Source: Pseudonocardia lacus
GTDB lineage: Bacteria > Actinomycetota > Actinomycetes > Mycobacteriales > Pseudonocardiaceae
NCBI RefSeq assembly: GCF_018531445.1
Contig: NZ_JAHDTH010000072.1
Coordinates: forward strand, 1-33,876
DNA length: 33,876 bases
Reading direction: 5' to 3'
Made by a program: the position numbers and the translations under genes. The stretch's first letter is position 1; every line of letters starts with the position of its first letter. This document shows positions 14,544-22,666 of this stretch, in pieces. The notes below the pieces were generated by a model, which worked only from the letters and a program-made list of their open reading frames with translations, did no database searches and was not told the origin of the DNA.

Positions 14544-15887
14544 TCACGCGGCCGGCTCGGCGTCCAGGCGCTTGCGGCTGTACTGCGCGATCAGGAACAG
14601 GACCGAGCCGACCGCCAGGTAGCCCGCCGCGATCAGCCAGGACTCGGCGCCCTGCTGGGTGAGCAGCACGATGCTGGCGACGATCGCCAGGACGGGCACG
14701 ACGATCGGCACGGAGAAGTGCTCGTGCTCGACGCGGTCCTTCTTCAGCACGATCGCCGAGACGTTGGTGGAGATGAACACCAGCACCAGCAGCAGCACGG
14801 TGGTGTCCGCCAGCCGGCCGATGTCGCCGACGAAGCTCATGCCGATGGCGGCCGCGCCGACGGCGAGGATCGCCACCCACGGCGTCCCGCGCCGCGCGGC
14901 CACCCGGCCGAAAACCGACGGCAGCAGCCCGATCTCGGCCAGGCCGTAGGTGGCCCGGCTGGCCATCACCAGGAACAGCAGCGCCCCGTTGGCGATGGCC
15001 ACCAGCGCGATCAGCGAGAACAGCCAGCCCGGGACGGCCAGCCCGGACGCGGTGATGACCTCGAGCAGCGGGCCGCTGGAGTTCGCCATCGTGGCCGGGT
15101 CGACGACGATCGCGGCACCGAGGGCGATCAGCAGGTAGATGACGCCCGCGGTGCAGATCGCCCCGAACAGGGCCCTCGGGTAGGCCCGCGACGGGTCCTT
15201 CACCTCCTCGGCCATGTTGGCGGCGGCCTCGAAGCCGAGGAAGGAGAAGAACGCCACCACCGAGGCCGCGAAGGCGCCCATCAGCAGGGGCTGGTCCGGC
15301 GACGGCGTCAGGATCCGCGCCGGGTCGCCCTGCCCGTTGCCGAAGACCAGCGCCGCCACGACGATCACCAGGACCAGGCCGGACACCTCGATGACGGTCA
15401 TCACGACGTTCGCCGACAGCGACTCCCGGACCCCGCGCAGGTTGACCGCGATCAGCAGCAGCAGGAACACGACCGAGACGGGCGCGGCGGGCACGTCGAC
15501 CAGTTCGCTGAGGTAGTCGCCGGCGAACGCGTTCGCCAGCAGCGCCGAGGTGGTGATCCCGGACGCCAGCATCAGGAAGCCGACCACGAACGACAGGTAC
15601 GGCAGGTCGAACGCGCGCTGCACGTACCGGCACGCCCCACCGGCGTGCGGGTACTTCGTGATCATCTCCGCGTAGGTGCCCGCGGTGAGCAGAGCGGGCA
15701 CGAGCGCCAGCACCAGCGGCAGCCACAGCATGCCGCCGACGTCCGCGGCCATGGTGCCGACCAGCGTGTAGATCCCGGCGCCGAGGGTGTCGCCGACGAT
15801 GAAGAAGAACAGCAGCAGCACGCCGACCGTCCGCTTCAGCTTCGTCGCGGGAGCCGCCGGCGGCCCGACGTCCGTCGCTTCGACCAT
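14544..15887 (-). CDS. APC-superfamily amino acid/polyamine permease
   Basis: A 447-aa membrane protein with about 12 hydrophobic segments. The start shows the APC signature (LLLFFFIVGDTLGAGIYTLVG; the GAGIY loop binds the substrate carboxyl group in the family), then KYPHAGGACRYV, FFSFLGFEAAANMAEEVKDPSRAYPRA in the middle and SRATYGLAEIGLLPSVFG. This is typical of amino acid importers or exchangers; the substrate is not determinable. Start is ATG at 15887; upstream in-frame codons read as non-coding. No partner gene is obvious; the convergent SDR ends at the adjacent base. Confidence 0.93.
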   Translation of the reverse strand: MVEATDVGPPAAPATKLKRTVGVLLLFFFIVGDTLGAGIYTLVGTMAADVGGMLWLPLVLALVPALLTAGTYAEMITKYPHAGGACRYVQRAFDLPYLSFVVGFLMLASGITTSALLANAFAGDYLSELVDVPAAPVSVVFLLLLIAVNLRGVRESLSANVVMTVIEVSGLVLVIVVAALVFGNGQGDPARILTPSPDQPLLMGAFAASVVAFFSFLGFEAAANMAEEVKDPSRAYPRALFGAICTAGVIYLLIALGAAIVVDPATMANSSGPLLEVITASGLAVPGWLFSLIALVAIANGALLFLVMASRATYGLAEIGLLPSVFGRVAARRGTPWVAILAVGAAAIGMSFVGDIGRLADTTVLLLVLVFISTNVSAIVLKKDRVEHEHFSVPIVVPVLAIVASIVLLTQQGAESWLIAAGYLAVGSVLFLIAQYSRKRLDAEPAA

Positions 15888-15970
15888 TCGCGCATGCTCG
15901 CACGCGATCGTCGGGTCCGCCGGTTGCGCGGGATCACCCGCTGGAGGGTTCGGGTGGGTGGGGAGGTGGG

Positions 15971-16603
15971 TCAGCTGGTCGGGCGGGTGAAGGTCAGGTG
16001 CGTGACTCCGCTGGGCGCGGACGTCGCCTCGACCCGGTAGCCCTCCTCCAGGCCCTCCAGCCCGTCCCACAGCCGCACCCCCCGCCCGAGCATGATCGGG
16101 ACGACCGCGATGTGCGCGTGGTCGACGAGCCCGGCGGCGAGGAAGTCGCGGACGACGGTGGGGCCGCCGCCGATGCGCACGTCCTTGCCTCCCGCGGCCT
16201 CGCGGGCGGCGTCGAGCGCTTCGGCGGGGGTGGCGTCGAGGAAGTGGAACGTCGTGCCGCCCTCCATCTCGATCGGCGGGCGCGGGTGGTGGGTGAGCAC
16301 GAAGACCGGGGTGTGGAACGGCGGGTTGGGTCCCCACGCGCCCCTCCAGTCCGGGTCGTCCTGCCAGCCGGGGTGGCCCCACTTCCCGGCGCCCATGATC
16401 TCGGCGCCGATGCCGGGGTCGTGCCGTTGGACGAAGGCGTCGTCGACGCCGGCGCTGCCGCCGGGCTGCCACCAGCTGGTGGTGAACATCCATTGGTGCA
16501 GCCGGTCGCCTGCGTGGCCGAAGTGCGCGGTGGCGCTCTGCCCCTCGCCGGTGCCGTAGCCGTCGAGGGAGATGGCGAAGTTGTGGATGCGGACGAGTGA
16601 CAT
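15971..16603 (-). CDS. RibD C-terminal/dihydrofolate-reductase-fold protein
   Basis: A 210-aa protein of the dihydrofolate-reductase-like family: VRIHNFAISLDGYGTGEG at the start, MGAGKWG in the middle, FVLTHHPRPP, VRIGGGPTVVRDFLAAGLVD and HIAVVPIMLGRGVRLWDG. Members are NADPH-dependent reductases of mostly unknown substrate. A Shine-Dalgarno GAGGAGG precedes the ATG at 16603. It lies 20 bp after the cysteine-dioxygenase-like gene on the same strand, so the two are probably one operon. Confidence 0.88.
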   Translation of the reverse strand: MSLVRIHNFAISLDGYGTGEGQSATAHFGHAGDRLHQWMFTTSWWQPGGSAGVDDAFVQRHDPGIGAEIMGAGKWGHPGWQDDPDWRGAWGPNPPFHTPVFVLTHHPRPPIEMEGGTTFHFLDATPAEALDAAREAAGGKDVRIGGGPTVVRDFLAAGLVDHAHIAVVPIMLGRGVRLWDGLEGLEEGYRVEATSAPSGVTHLTFTRPTS

Positions 16604-16623
16604 GGCGGTCCTCCTCGGTCGGT

Positions 16624-17136
16624 TCAGTCGTAGTAGCGGCGGGCGGTGCCGCCGAGGCGGGAGACGTCGGTCCCGTAGACGTGGATCGAGATCGCCGTCG
16701 TCCCGCCCGTGTTGCGGACGCGGTGGATGTCGCCGGGTGGGGCGAACCCGGCGACGTCGCCGACGTGGTTGTCGCTGACGCCGATCGGGTTGAGGTCGGC
16801 GTCGAAGAGCTCCTCGTGCTCGACGCCCTGGATGACGCCGAGCGCGCACCACGTGACGTGGTCGTGGATCCGGGTGCGCTGGCCGGTGCGCCACACCACC
16901 GCGATGACGGAGAACGTGCCGTCCGGCTCCACGTGCAGGGTGTGGGCGACGTAGTCGTCCGGCGAGCCCCGGCGCTGCTCGGCGGTCAGGACGTCGGGGC
17001 CCGGGAGGTGCTCGCGCAGCTGCTCCGCGACGAGCCGAGCGGTGACAGCCCAATCGGTGTGCGCGGCGACGGCGTCGCGGATGCCGTCGACCAGGTCGGT
17101 GAGCCCCTCCACGGGGCGGGTGAGCGTCGAGGTCAT
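16624..17136 (-). CDS. Cysteine dioxygenase-like cupin (thiol dioxygenase)
   Basis: A 170-aa cupin of the type I cysteine dioxygenase family, non-heme iron enzymes that oxidise thiols to sulfinates. The iron ligands are visible as H91 and H93 (RIHDHVTWCALGVIQG) and H138 (PPGDIHRVRN), with the C-terminal SIHVYG supplying the conserved tyrosine. Actinobacterial members may use cysteine or 3-mercaptopropionate; I cannot choose. It is divergent from a LysR gene 75 bp away, its likely regulator, and probably cotranscribed with the reductase at 15971-16603. Confidence 0.85.
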   Translation of the reverse strand: MTSTLTRPVEGLTDLVDGIRDAVAAHTDWAVTARLVAEQLREHLPGPDVLTAEQRRGSPDDYVAHTLHVEPDGTFSVIAVVWRTGQRTRIHDHVTWCALGVIQGVEHEELFDADLNPIGVSDNHVGDVAGFAPPGDIHRVRNTGGTTAISIHVYGTDVSRLGGTARRYYD

Positions 17137-17211
17137 GTCGAACAGCGTGCAACCGACCGATTCATACGTCTAATGTCAATGCTCATGCTGGTCGATAGAC
17201 GGGCTCGATAG

Positions 17212-18108
17212 ATGTTGGACGTGACGAGGCTCCGCGTCATCGACGCGCTCGCGCGCCTGGGGTCGGTCACCGCGGCCGCGAGGGAGCTGCACTACACGCA
17301 GCCGACGGTCAGCCACCACCTCGCCCGGCTCGAAGCCGAGACCGGCGCGCAGCTGCTGCAGCGCGCCGGCCGCGGGGTCCGGCTGACCCCCGCCGGCCGG
17401 CTGCTGGCCGTGCGCGCCGCCGAGATCCTCGGGCGGATCGACGCGGCCGACGCCGAGCTGTCCGCGCACGTGGGCCTGAGCGCCGGGCGGGTGCGCGTGG
17501 CCAGCTTCTCGTCGGTGATCGGCTCGCTCATCCCGCGCGCGGTGGCCGCGCTGACCGCCCGGCACCCCGGCCTGCAGATCGGCCTGACCGACACGCAGCC
17601 GCCCGAGGCGCTGGAGAAGCTGCGCACCGGCGAGATCGACCTCGCGATCATCTTCCGCTACGACGACACCGAGCTGGAACCGCCGGACGTCCGGCTGCAC
17701 CACCTGCTCGACGACCCCCTGTACCTGCTGTCCACCGAAGCGGGGCAGACGCTTCCCGGTTTGCGCGACGCGACCTGGATCGCCGGCTGCGACCGGTGCC
17801 GCAGCCACCTGCTGTCGATGTGCGCCGCGCAGGGGTTCGAACCCCGGATCGGCTACACCTCCGACGACATGGTCGTCATGCAGGCGTTGGTGGCCGCCGG
17901 GCTGGGCGTCACGACCAGTCCCGGGCTGGCCCTGCGCGCCCACCGCGCCGCCGGCGTCGTGGCCAGCGAGCTGCCCGGATCGCGCCAGCACATCTACGCG
18001 GCCACCTACGGCGAGCCGCCGGACCCGCCCGCCACCGCCGCGCTCCTGGCCGCGCTCGGCGACGCCGCGGCCTCGATCGGCGCCGTCCCGGTGGCGGTCG
18101 ACGCCTGA
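17212..18108 (+). CDS. LysR-family transcriptional regulator
   Basis: A 298-aa LysR-type protein: winged helix (RLRVIDALARLGSVTAAARELHYTQPTVSHHLARLE) and effector domain (GRVRVASFSSVIGSLIPRAV...). GLGVTTSPGLALRAHR is the usual distal part of the effector domain. It belongs by pattern to the small-effector LysR group found widely in actinomycetes. Start is ATG at 17212. Upstream, TCGATAGA occurs twice in 21 bp (near 17192 and 17205), a possible operator. The divergent thiol dioxygenase is the best candidate target. It converges on the agmatinase with 36 bp between stops. Confidence 0.93.
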   Translation: MLDVTRLRVIDALARLGSVTAAARELHYTQPTVSHHLARLEAETGAQLLQRAGRGVRLTPAGRLLAVRAAEILGRIDAADAELSAHVGLSAGRVRVASFSSVIGSLIPRAVAALTARHPGLQIGLTDTQPPEALEKLRTGEIDLAIIFRYDDTELEPPDVRLHHLLDDPLYLLSTEAGQTLPGLRDATWIAGCDRCRSHLLSMCAAQGFEPRIGYTSDDMVVMQALVAAGLGVTTSPGLALRAHRAAGVVASELPGSRQHIYAATYGEPPDPPATAALLAALGDAAASIGAVPVAVDA

Positions 18109-18144
18109 GCCCGGCCCCGCGACGGTGCGCCCGCGACGTCGCCG

Positions 18145-19137
18145 TCAGCGGCCGTCCAGCAGCGGCCGGGCCGGGTCCCACGGGTCGCCGCGGCGGCGCA
18201 GCGCCATCCCGGACAGCGCCTCCAGCACCACCCGGTTGGCCAGGAAGCTGGTCAGCTCGGCGTGGTCGTAGGGCGGGCTGACCTCCACCACGTCCATCCC
18301 GACGACCGGCAGCTCGACCGCGATCCGGCGCACGGCGTCGAGCAGTTCGCGCGCGGTGAGCCCGCCCGGCTCGGGGGTGCCGGTGCCGGGGGCGTGCGCG
18401 GGGTCGCACACGTCGACGTCGACGGAGAGGAACACGCCGTCGCAGTCGTCCAGCGCGATCGCGAACGCCTCGGTGAGGCAGGCGTCGAGGCCGCGCGCCC
18501 CGATCTCGGTCATCTCGTAGGACCGCATGCCCTGCTCGGCCATCCAGGCCAGCGTCTCCGGCCCCGGCCAGTACCCGCGCAGGCCGACCTGCAGGAACCG
18601 GTCGCCGCGCAGGGCGCCGGACTCGATGAGCCGGCGCATCGGCTGCCCGTGCCCGACGAGCGAGCCGAACTCGACGTCGCCGGTGTCGGCGTGCGCGTCG
18701 AAGTGGATCATCGAGATGCGGCCGGCGCCCAGGTGCTGGGCCACGCCCGCGGCGTCCGGCCAGGCGATGGTGTGGTCACCGCCCAGCACCAGCGGTACCG
18801 CCCCGGTCGCGGTGACCGCGTGCACGGCCTCCTGCAGGTCGCGCACCGAGCGCACCGCGTCGCCGGAGAACATCTCCACGTCGCCGGCGTCGTACACGCC
18901 CTCCAGCCCGTCGACGCGCAGCGCCAGCGACGGTCGCGACCCGTCGTGGGGCAGGTAGCAGCCCTGCCGGATCGCCGACGGGCCGAACCGGGTGCCCGGC
19001 CGGTGCGAGGTGCCGCCGTCGAAAGGCGCCCCGATGACGACGACGTGCGCGTCGGCGTAGGTCGAGGGCTCGCGCCAGTCGCACCCGGGGACGCCGAGGA
19101 ACGTGACGTCGGGGCCGTACTGCGCCCCGTACCTCAT
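18145..19137 (-). CDS. Agmatinase-family ureohydrolase
   Basis: A 330-aa Mn-dependent ureohydrolase that removes urea from a guanidino compound, giving putrescine from agmatine or GABA from 4-guanidinobutyrate. All metal ligands are present: H122 (LGGDHTIAWPD), D147, H149 and D151 (IHFDAHADTG), D240 and D242 (LSVDVDVCDPAHAPG). The TGTPEPGG stretch is agmatinase-like. The ATG at 19137 overlaps the stop of the aldehyde dehydrogenase (ATGA), so translation is coupled. As last gene of the permease-USP-ALDH operon, and with an amine oxidase nearby, guanidinobutyrase activity after oxidation of agmatine is as plausible as agmatinase. Confidence 0.9.
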   Translation of the reverse strand: MRYGAQYGPDVTFLGVPGCDWREPSTYADAHVVVIGAPFDGGTSHRPGTRFGPSAIRQGCYLPHDGSRPSLALRVDGLEGVYDAGDVEMFSGDAVRSVRDLQEAVHAVTATGAVPLVLGGDHTIAWPDAAGVAQHLGAGRISMIHFDAHADTGDVEFGSLVGHGQPMRRLIESGALRGDRFLQVGLRGYWPGPETLAWMAEQGMRSYEMTEIGARGLDACLTEAFAIALDDCDGVFLSVDVDVCDPAHAPGTGTPEPGGLTARELLDAVRRIAVELPVVGMDVVEVSPPYDHAELTSFLANRVVLEALSGMALRRRGDPWDPARPLLDGR

Positions 19138-20576
19138 TCGCCGACGAACGACATGACGTGCTTGACCCGCGTGTAGTCCTCCAGCGAGTACGCCGACAGG
19201 TCCTTGCCGTAGCCGGACTGCTTGAACCCGCCGTGCGGCATCTCCGCGACGAGCGGGATGTGGCAGTTGATCCACACGCAGCCCGCGTCGATCGCCGCCG
19301 AGGCGCGTAGCGCCGTCGTGTGCGACGTCGTCCACACGCTGGAGGCGAGCCCGTAGTCGGTGTCGTTGGCCAGCCGGACGGCCTCCTCCTCGTCGGCGAA
19401 GGTCTGCACGGTGATCACCGGCCCGAAGATCTCGGTGCGGACCAGCTCGTCGCCCGGGCGCAGGCCCTCGACGAGCGTGGGCGCGTAGAAGTAGCCCGAC
19501 CCGGGGGCCGCCGCACCACCGGCGACGATCGAGGCATGCGCGGGCGCGCGCTCCACCAGCCCGGAGACGTGCGCGAGCTGGGTGGGGTTGTTGACCGGCG
19601 GGATGAACAGGTCGTCGGAGTCGTCCTCGTCGCGCGCCAGGCGCACGCCGGCCGCCTGCTCGGCGAGCGCCGCGACGAGGTCGCCGGCCACGGACTCGTG
19701 GACGAGCACGCGGGTGGCGGCGGTGCAGTCCTGCCCGGCGTTGAAGTAGCCGGCGACGGCGATGCCCTCGGCCGCCGCGGCGAGGTCGGCGTCGGCGAAC
19801 ACGACGCACGGCGCCTTGCCGCCCAGCTCCAGGTGGGTGCGGGTGATGTTCGGGGCGGCGGCGGTGGCGACCGCCTTGCCCGCCCGGGTGCTGCCGGTGA
19901 TCGACACCATGGCCGGGGTGGGGTGCGCGGCCAGCAGCGCCCCGGTGGACCGGTCGCCGCAGACGACGTTGAACACCCCGGGCGGCAGCAGGTCGGCGAA
20001 CAGCTCGGCCAGCAGCACCGTGCTGGCCGGGGTGGTGTCGCTGGGCTTGAGGACGATCGTGTTGCCGGCGGCGAGCGCGGGCGCGAACTTCCAGACCGCC
20101 ATCATCATGGGGTAGTTCCAGGGCGTCACCGACCCGACGACGCCGACGGGCTCGCGCCGCACGCTCGACTGGTAGCCGCGCATGTACTCGCCGGACGACC
20201 GCCCCTCCAGGATCCGCGCCGCCCCGGCGAAGAACCGGATCTGGTCGACCATCGGCGGGATCTCCTCGCTGGTGGTCAGCCCGACCGGCTTGCCGGTGTT
20301 GCGGGCCTCGGCCTCCACCAGCCGCCCGGCCGCCCCCTCGACGGCGTCGGCCATCGCCAGCAGCGCGGCCTGCCGCTCGGCCGGGGTGGTGCGCTTCCAC
20401 TCCGCGAACGCCGCGGCCGCGGCGGCGAAGGCCGCGTCGACGTCGGGCGCGGTGGACAGCGGCGCCGAGGCGTACACCTCGCCCGTGGCGGGGTCGACTA
20501 CGTCGGTGTGACCGCCCTCGGCGGGGTCGACGAACTCGCCGTTGACGAAGTTGCGCAGGACGGTCTTGTCGGGCAT
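19134..20576 (-). CDS. Aldehyde dehydrogenase, gamma-aminobutyraldehyde-type
   Basis: A 480-aa NAD(P)-dependent aldehyde dehydrogenase. The catalytic residues are complete: N154 (TPWNYP), E250 (LELGGKAP), C284 (NAGQDCTAATR), with the end motif GGFKQSGYGKDLSAYSLEDYTRVKHV. The PYxxP-free GYGKD-x-SxYxxEDYTRxKHV ending is typical of the aminobutyraldehyde/betaine aldehyde dehydrogenase branch. With the amine oxidase at 23877-25751 it would turn putrescine-derived 4-aminobutanal into GABA, or guanidinobutanal into guanidinobutyrate. It overlaps the agmatinase start by 4 bp and follows the universal stress gene after 44 bp. Confidence 0.92.
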   Translation of the reverse strand: MPDKTVLRNFVNGEFVDPAEGGHTDVVDPATGEVYASAPLSTAPDVDAAFAAAAAAFAEWKRTTPAERQAALLAMADAVEGAAGRLVEAEARNTGKPVGLTTSEEIPPMVDQIRFFAGAARILEGRSSGEYMRGYQSSVRREPVGVVGSVTPWNYPMMMAVWKFAPALAAGNTIVLKPSDTTPASTVLLAELFADLLPPGVFNVVCGDRSTGALLAAHPTPAMVSITGSTRAGKAVATAAAPNITRTHLELGGKAPCVVFADADLAAAAEGIAVAGYFNAGQDCTAATRVLVHESVAGDLVAALAEQAAGVRLARDEDDSDDLFIPPVNNPTQLAHVSGLVERAPAHASIVAGGAAAPGSGYFYAPTLVEGLRPGDELVRTEIFGPVITVQTFADEEEAVRLANDTDYGLASSVWTTSHTTALRASAAIDAGCVWINCHIPLVAEMPHGGFKQSGYGKDLSAYSLEDYTRVKHVMSFVGE

Positions 20577-20598
20577 CGCGCCAGTCTCGTCAGGCTCC

Positions 20599-20619
20599 CC
20601 GGGCCCGGGCAAGGCCCGG
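20599..20619 (-). other. Intercistronic hairpin
   Basis: CCGGGCC-N7-GGCCCGG, a 7-bp stem in the 44-bp gap right after the universal stress protein stop. It may cause partial termination or mark a processing point inside the operon. Confidence 0.4.
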
Positions 20620-20620
20620 C

Positions 20621-21043
20621 TCAGTCCCCTGGCCCCGGCACGCACAGCACCGGGCGAGTGGACAGCTGCAGGAGCTTGTGGGCCACCGACCCGAGCAGCG
20701 CGCCGCGCATCGGGCTCTCGTTCCAGGTGCCGACCACGATCACCGCGGCGTCGTGCCGGTCGGCGGCGGCGACGAGCGCCTGCGCGGGCTTGTCGTCGAC
20801 GACCTCGACGACGACGGGCACGCCCGCGGCCTCGGCCGCGGCGACGGCCGGGGCGGTGACGCGGTCGGCCGACTCGTCCAGCGCGGCGCGCGCCTGGCGC
20901 GCCTCCTCGCCGACGCCGCCGGGCGGGTGGATGCCGTGCACGAGCACGAGCGGCACCTCGTAGCGCTTCGCCACCTCGATCGCCGTCTCCAGCGCGCGTT
21001 CCGCGCCCGGGGAACGGTCGTACCCGAGGACGATCGCGCTCAT
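20621..21043 (-). CDS. Universal stress protein (UspA family)
   Basis: A 140-aa single Usp domain: IVLGYDRSPGAERALETAIEVA at the start and the ATP-binding pattern G-x2-G-x9-G-S represented by VVGTWNESPMRGALLGSVAHKLL. Residue N in place of the usual first-loop glycine makes nucleotide binding likely but not certain. It is embedded in the amine-catabolism operon between permease and aldehyde dehydrogenase, a place where actinomycetes often carry a Usp gene. The ATG at 21043 overlaps the stop of the 26-aa spacer ORF and is preceded by GAGGGAGAG. Confidence 0.9.
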   Translation of the reverse strand: MSAIVLGYDRSPGAERALETAIEVAKRYEVPLVLVHGIHPPGGVGEEARQARAALDESADRVTAPAVAAAEAAGVPVVVEVVDDKPAQALVAAADRHDAAVIVVGTWNESPMRGALLGSVAHKLLQLSTRPVLCVPGPGD

Positions 21044-21120
21044 CGCTCTCCCTCGCTGCGCTCGGTCGGCGCTTCGCGCAAGGCACTGTGCCGATTGTTC
21101 GCTCGCTGACGCTCGCTCAC
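21040..21120 (-). CDS. Small ORF (26 aa) within the dispersed spacer repeat, copy B
   Basis: GTG at 21120 overlaps the permease stop (GTGA) and the TGA overlaps the ATG of the universal stress gene (ATGA). The peptide starts MSERQRANN and ends ERSEGER. It bridges the two genes exactly, so ribosomes could pass from permease to Usp without dissociating. Its DNA is homologous to 1096-1170. No known domain. Confidence 0.45.
   Translation of the reverse strand: MSERQRANNRHSALREAPTERSEGER
21040..21120 (-). repeat. Dispersed translated spacer repeat, copy B
   Basis: Shares with copy A the ordered blocks GTGAGCG, GCGAGCGAA, CGGCACAG, GCGCGAAGCGC, CCGAGC, GCGAGG and GATGAGC. Both copies sit immediately 5' of a coding gene on the same strand. 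Confidence 0.6.
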
Positions 21121-22604
21121 TGCTCTGCCTCCTGCTCCGGCGCGAGGCCGGGTCGTTCGCGCCAGAACTCGGGGTGGCCGACCCGCCAGCCGAACATGAT
21201 CACGATACCCAGCAGGAACACCGCGAGCCCGATCACCAGCGGCGGCCCGAACCCGAACCACGACGTGCCCGTCGCGGACGCCTCGACGTCGTTGAGGTCG
21301 ACGACCGAGCGGACCAGCAGCCAGATCAGCAGCCCCGCGCCGATCAGCGGCCCGAGGCCGATGAACAGGAAGTTCGTGGCGCTGCGCAGCAGCTGGCGCC
21401 GGTAGTAGACGGCGCAGGCGATGCCGGTGAGGGCGTAGTAGAACGCGATGAGCAGCGACAGCGCGGTCAGCGAGTCCAGCAGGGCGTTCTCGCTGATCAG
21501 ACTGATCACCACGTACCAGACCGAGGCGATGACGGCCACCGTCCAGGTGGACACGTCCGGGGTGCGGAAGCGGGGGTGGATGTGCGCGAGCCTGCGGGGC
21601 AGGGCGGCCCGGCGCGCCATCGACAGCCCGGTGCGCGACGCCGGGATGATCGTCGTCTGGGTCGACGCGAGCGCCGACGTGGCCACCGAGACCAGCAGCA
21701 CCCAATCCCAGCCGCCGAGCACCTCCTCGCCCAGCAGCGCGAAGATCAGCTCGCCCTCCTCCTCGTTCCCGGCCAGGAAGTCCGTGCCGGCGAAGGAGAC
21801 GATGGCGTAGGCGACGGCCAGGTAGGTCACCAGCAGCAGGACGGTGGAGACGATCCCGGCCCGGCCGGGGGACGAGGCGGAGTCGGTCGTCTCCTCGGTG
21901 AGGTTCACCGCCGACTCCCAGCCCCAGTAGACGAACACGCCCAGCAGCAGTCCGGCCGTCAGCGCCGCGCCGCCCTCCGCGAACGGGTTGAGCCAGGTGA
22001 TCGACGGGGTCAACGGGTCGAGCGGGCTGTCGCCGCTCAGCGCCCGGCCGATCGCGACGCCCGCGAACACCAGCAGCGAGACGACCTGGGCGATGATCAG
22101 CACGTTCTGCACGCGCGCGGACAGCTCGGTGCCGAGCACGCACAGCGCCGTCATCGCCAGGATCACCAGCACCGTGATCGGGATGACGACGGGGGTGTTG
22201 GCGGCGAGGTCGTCCAGCCCGACGGCCAGCAGTCCGAAGCGGACGGCGACGTCGGCCAGCGAGCCGATCACCAGCACGCCGGTCATCGCGATCGCCCAGC
22301 CGCCGATCCAGCCCAGCCACGGCCCCATCGCCCGGGTGACCCAGGAGAACGTGGTGCCGCAGTCCTGGTCGACCCGGTTGAGGTAGTAGAAGGCGCTGGC
22401 GATGAGCAGCATCGGCACGAACGACGCCAGCAGCACGCCGGGGGCGTAGACCCCGGCCAGCGCGACGATCGGCCCGATGACCGCGGCCAGGGAGTAGGCG
22501 GGCGAGGTCGAGGCGAGGCCGATCACCACCGCGTCCAGGAAGGAGATGGCGCCCGGCTTGAGCTGCGCGCCGGACTCCGGCCCGGTCCTGATGCCGTCGG
22601 TCAT
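21117..22604 (-). CDS. APC-family amino acid/polyamine permease
   Basis: A 495-aa membrane protein with about 12 hydrophobic segments. Near the N-terminus it has the pattern PGAISFLDAVVIGLASTSPAYSLAAVIG of the actinobacterial amino acid/polyamine branch, then NRVDQDCGTTFSWVTRAMGPWLGWIGGW, YWGWESAVNLTEETTDS in the middle and IIPASRTGLSMARRAALP. As first gene of an operon with aldehyde dehydrogenase and ureohydrolase, it probably imports the amine that is degraded (putrescine, agmatine or similar). Start is ATG at 22604. The 62-bp divergent region to the oxidoreductase gene contains an 11-bp palindrome. Confidence 0.92.
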   Translation of the reverse strand: MTDGIRTGPESGAQLKPGAISFLDAVVIGLASTSPAYSLAAVIGPIVALAGVYAPGVLLASFVPMLLIASAFYYLNRVDQDCGTTFSWVTRAMGPWLGWIGGWAIAMTGVLVIGSLADVAVRFGLLAVGLDDLAANTPVVIPITVLVILAMTALCVLGTELSARVQNVLIIAQVVSLLVFAGVAIGRALSGDSPLDPLTPSITWLNPFAEGGAALTAGLLLGVFVYWGWESAVNLTEETTDSASSPGRAGIVSTVLLLVTYLAVAYAIVSFAGTDFLAGNEEEGELIFALLGEEVLGGWDWVLLVSVATSALASTQTTIIPASRTGLSMARRAALPRRLAHIHPRFRTPDVSTWTVAVIASVWYVVISLISENALLDSLTALSLLIAFYYALTGIACAVYYRRQLLRSATNFLFIGLGPLIGAGLLIWLLVRSVVDLNDVEASATGTSWFGFGPPLVIGLAVFLLGIVIMFGWRVGHPEFWRERPGLAPEQEAEQ

Positions 22605-22647
22605 GCGCCCTTTATGTCGTGTGACGGCCTTCACCCACAAGGGCCGC

Positions 22648-22658
22648 AAGGTTACCTT
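22648..22658. promoter_or_regulatory. Palindrome in the divergent amine-catabolism promoter region
   Basis: AAGGT-T-ACCTT, an 11-bp dyad that stands out as A/T-containing in a GC-rich region, 8 bp upstream of the oxidoreductase ATG. It could be the operator that coordinates both divergent units. No regulator gene is adjacent. Confidence 0.35.
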
Positions 22659-22666
22659 TCCGTTCC

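Noticed and set aside
14718..16040. A plus-strand ORF rich in Asp/His/Gln/Arg over the permease
   Set aside because: Composition is the classic antisense shadow of a hydrophobic membrane protein gene; the minus strand encodes a full APC permease.
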